The position numbers were made by a program, and so were the translations under genes. From Candidatus Shapirobacteria bacterium (GTDB taxonomy: Bacteria; Patescibacteriota; Microgenomatia; UBA12405; UBA6130): a stretch of DNA of 6,384 bases. The DNA is taken from positions 1 through 6,384 of the forward strand of contig JALTFB010000054.1 of NCBI GenBank assembly GCA_027007615.1, in the 5' to 3' direction. Below are positions 6,010 to 6,384 of the stretch, piece by piece; position 1 is the stretch's first letter, and every line of letters starts with the position of its first letter. A model generated the notes under the pieces. It was given only the letters and a program-made list of their open reading frames with translations. It was not told where the DNA came from and searched no databases.

Positions 6010-6036
6010 CGCCTGAGTCATTAATTGATTTTACTA
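6010..6036. repeat. 27-bp direct repeat, copy after the GT2 gene
   Basis: This copy is identical to 5220-5246 except for one base. On the minus strand it starts at the TAG stop of the glycosyltransferase gene (6034-6036) and runs on through TAA and an ATTAAT core. It marks the upstream edge of the MNT-HEPN segment. Confidence 0.9.
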
Positions 6037-6384
6037 TACGCTCGTCGCTGCCGCCGCTGGCTGGAGAATAGGAGCGGGAAGAGCGCTTTGCCGTTCTTGG
6101 ATACCCCTGATAAGATGCCAAAGCCAAGTGATCGCCTTGTTGGGCAAAATCGCCACGACTGCCGCTTGCGATAAAGTCAAGGCAATTCCTCTCACTGATG
6201 GCTGGTAGCCTTCTCGGACGGCTTTGATGCGGCTTTTCAAGGTCAGCCAAAAGGTTACCTTGGGATTTTGGTGCGATAAGCTGTTGGGAAGGTAACGATA
6301 ATATAAAACTGTTTCCGGCAAATTAATCAATTGGCCATATTTCATCAATTGGAACAAAAGATCTATTTCGTCGGCGGATGTTTT
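6034..6384 (-). CDS. Family 2 glycosyltransferase, C-terminal part only
   Basis: The frame is open to the right edge, so only the last 116 residues are visible. SADEIDLLFQLMKYGQLINL followed by ETVLYYRYLPNSLS matches the end of the GT-A domain of GT2 enzymes. There an E/D-D-x-DL element holds the catalytic base region and the LxYRxxxxSxS element closes the acceptor side. The tail (GYQPSVRGIALTLSQAAVVAILPNKAITWLWHLIRG) is the usual helical C-terminus of this group, and the last 20 residues are Ala/Pro-rich and variable. The likely role is transfer of a sugar from a nucleotide donor on the cytoplasmic side, supplying the glycan that the downstream GT-C-like protein and GH39-like enzyme handle outside. 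The internal TTG at 6357 is not the start. The N-terminal half, with the nucleotide-binding DxD motif, lies beyond the window. Confidence 0.85.
   Translation of the reverse strand, partial: KTSADEIDLLFQLMKYGQLINLPETVLYYRYLPNSLSHQNPKVTFWLTLKSRIKAVREGYQPSVRGIALTLSQAAVVAILPNKAITWLWHLIRGIQERQSALPAPILQPAAAATSV

Noticed and set aside
5948..6250. A 100-residue minus-strand frame spanning the GT2/MNT junction.
   Set aside because: It crosses the direct repeat and overlaps the GT2 gene and the MNT start in another frame, with no family pattern.

Overview
The window looks like a piece of a Candidate Phyla Radiation (Patescibacteria) genome. This is an inference from gene content and style: a very large GT-C-like membrane protein of a kind common in that group, a membrane-anchored family 39-like glycosidase, a Y1 (IS200-like/RAYT) transposase with GC-rich palindromes, and a minimal nucleotidyltransferase-HEPN pair. 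TGA is used as an ordinary stop (966-968 and 1699-1701), so the standard bacterial code fits and the TGA-as-glycine codes of some sister lineages are not needed. No rRNA, tRNA or CRISPR array was seen.

Every convincing gene reads right to left on the minus strand. In transcription order they are: the 3' end of a family 2 glycosyltransferase (6384-6034, 5' end outside the window); a MNT nucleotidyltransferase (5967-5644) overlapping a HEPN protein (5657-5244); a 1152-residue GT-C-like membrane protein (5157-1699); an IS200-like/RAYT transposase (1640-966); and the 5' part of a GH39-like glycosidase (846-1, C-terminus outside the window). The backbone (GT2, GT-C-like protein, GH39-like enzyme) reads as a surface-glycan assembly and processing locus. 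The two insertions, MNT-HEPN and RAYT, are visibly more AT-rich than the backbone genes.

Both insertions have repeat boundaries. The MNT-HEPN pair lies between two copies of a 27-bp direct repeat (5220-5246 and 6010-6036, one mismatch). Each copy begins, in gene direction, exactly at a stop codon: the TAG of HEPN and the TAG of the GT2 gene. The transposase lies between two near-identical GC-rich hairpins (904-953 and 1671-1721). Their arms covary at one base pair and their 12-nt loops are identical, a REP/RAYT-type arrangement. The right-hand hairpin also supplies the stop codon of the GT-C-like gene and a perfect TTGACA, 17 bp from a TATTAT, in front of the transposase. A third palindrome-rich block (4768-4828) sits in frame inside the GT-C-like gene.

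The best candidates for something undescribed are the hairpin-RAYT unit with its built-in promoter, the repeat-bounded MNT-HEPN cassette, and the in-frame palindromic block. Intergenic gaps are all under 120 bp, and no gene-free stretch exceeds 300 bp.
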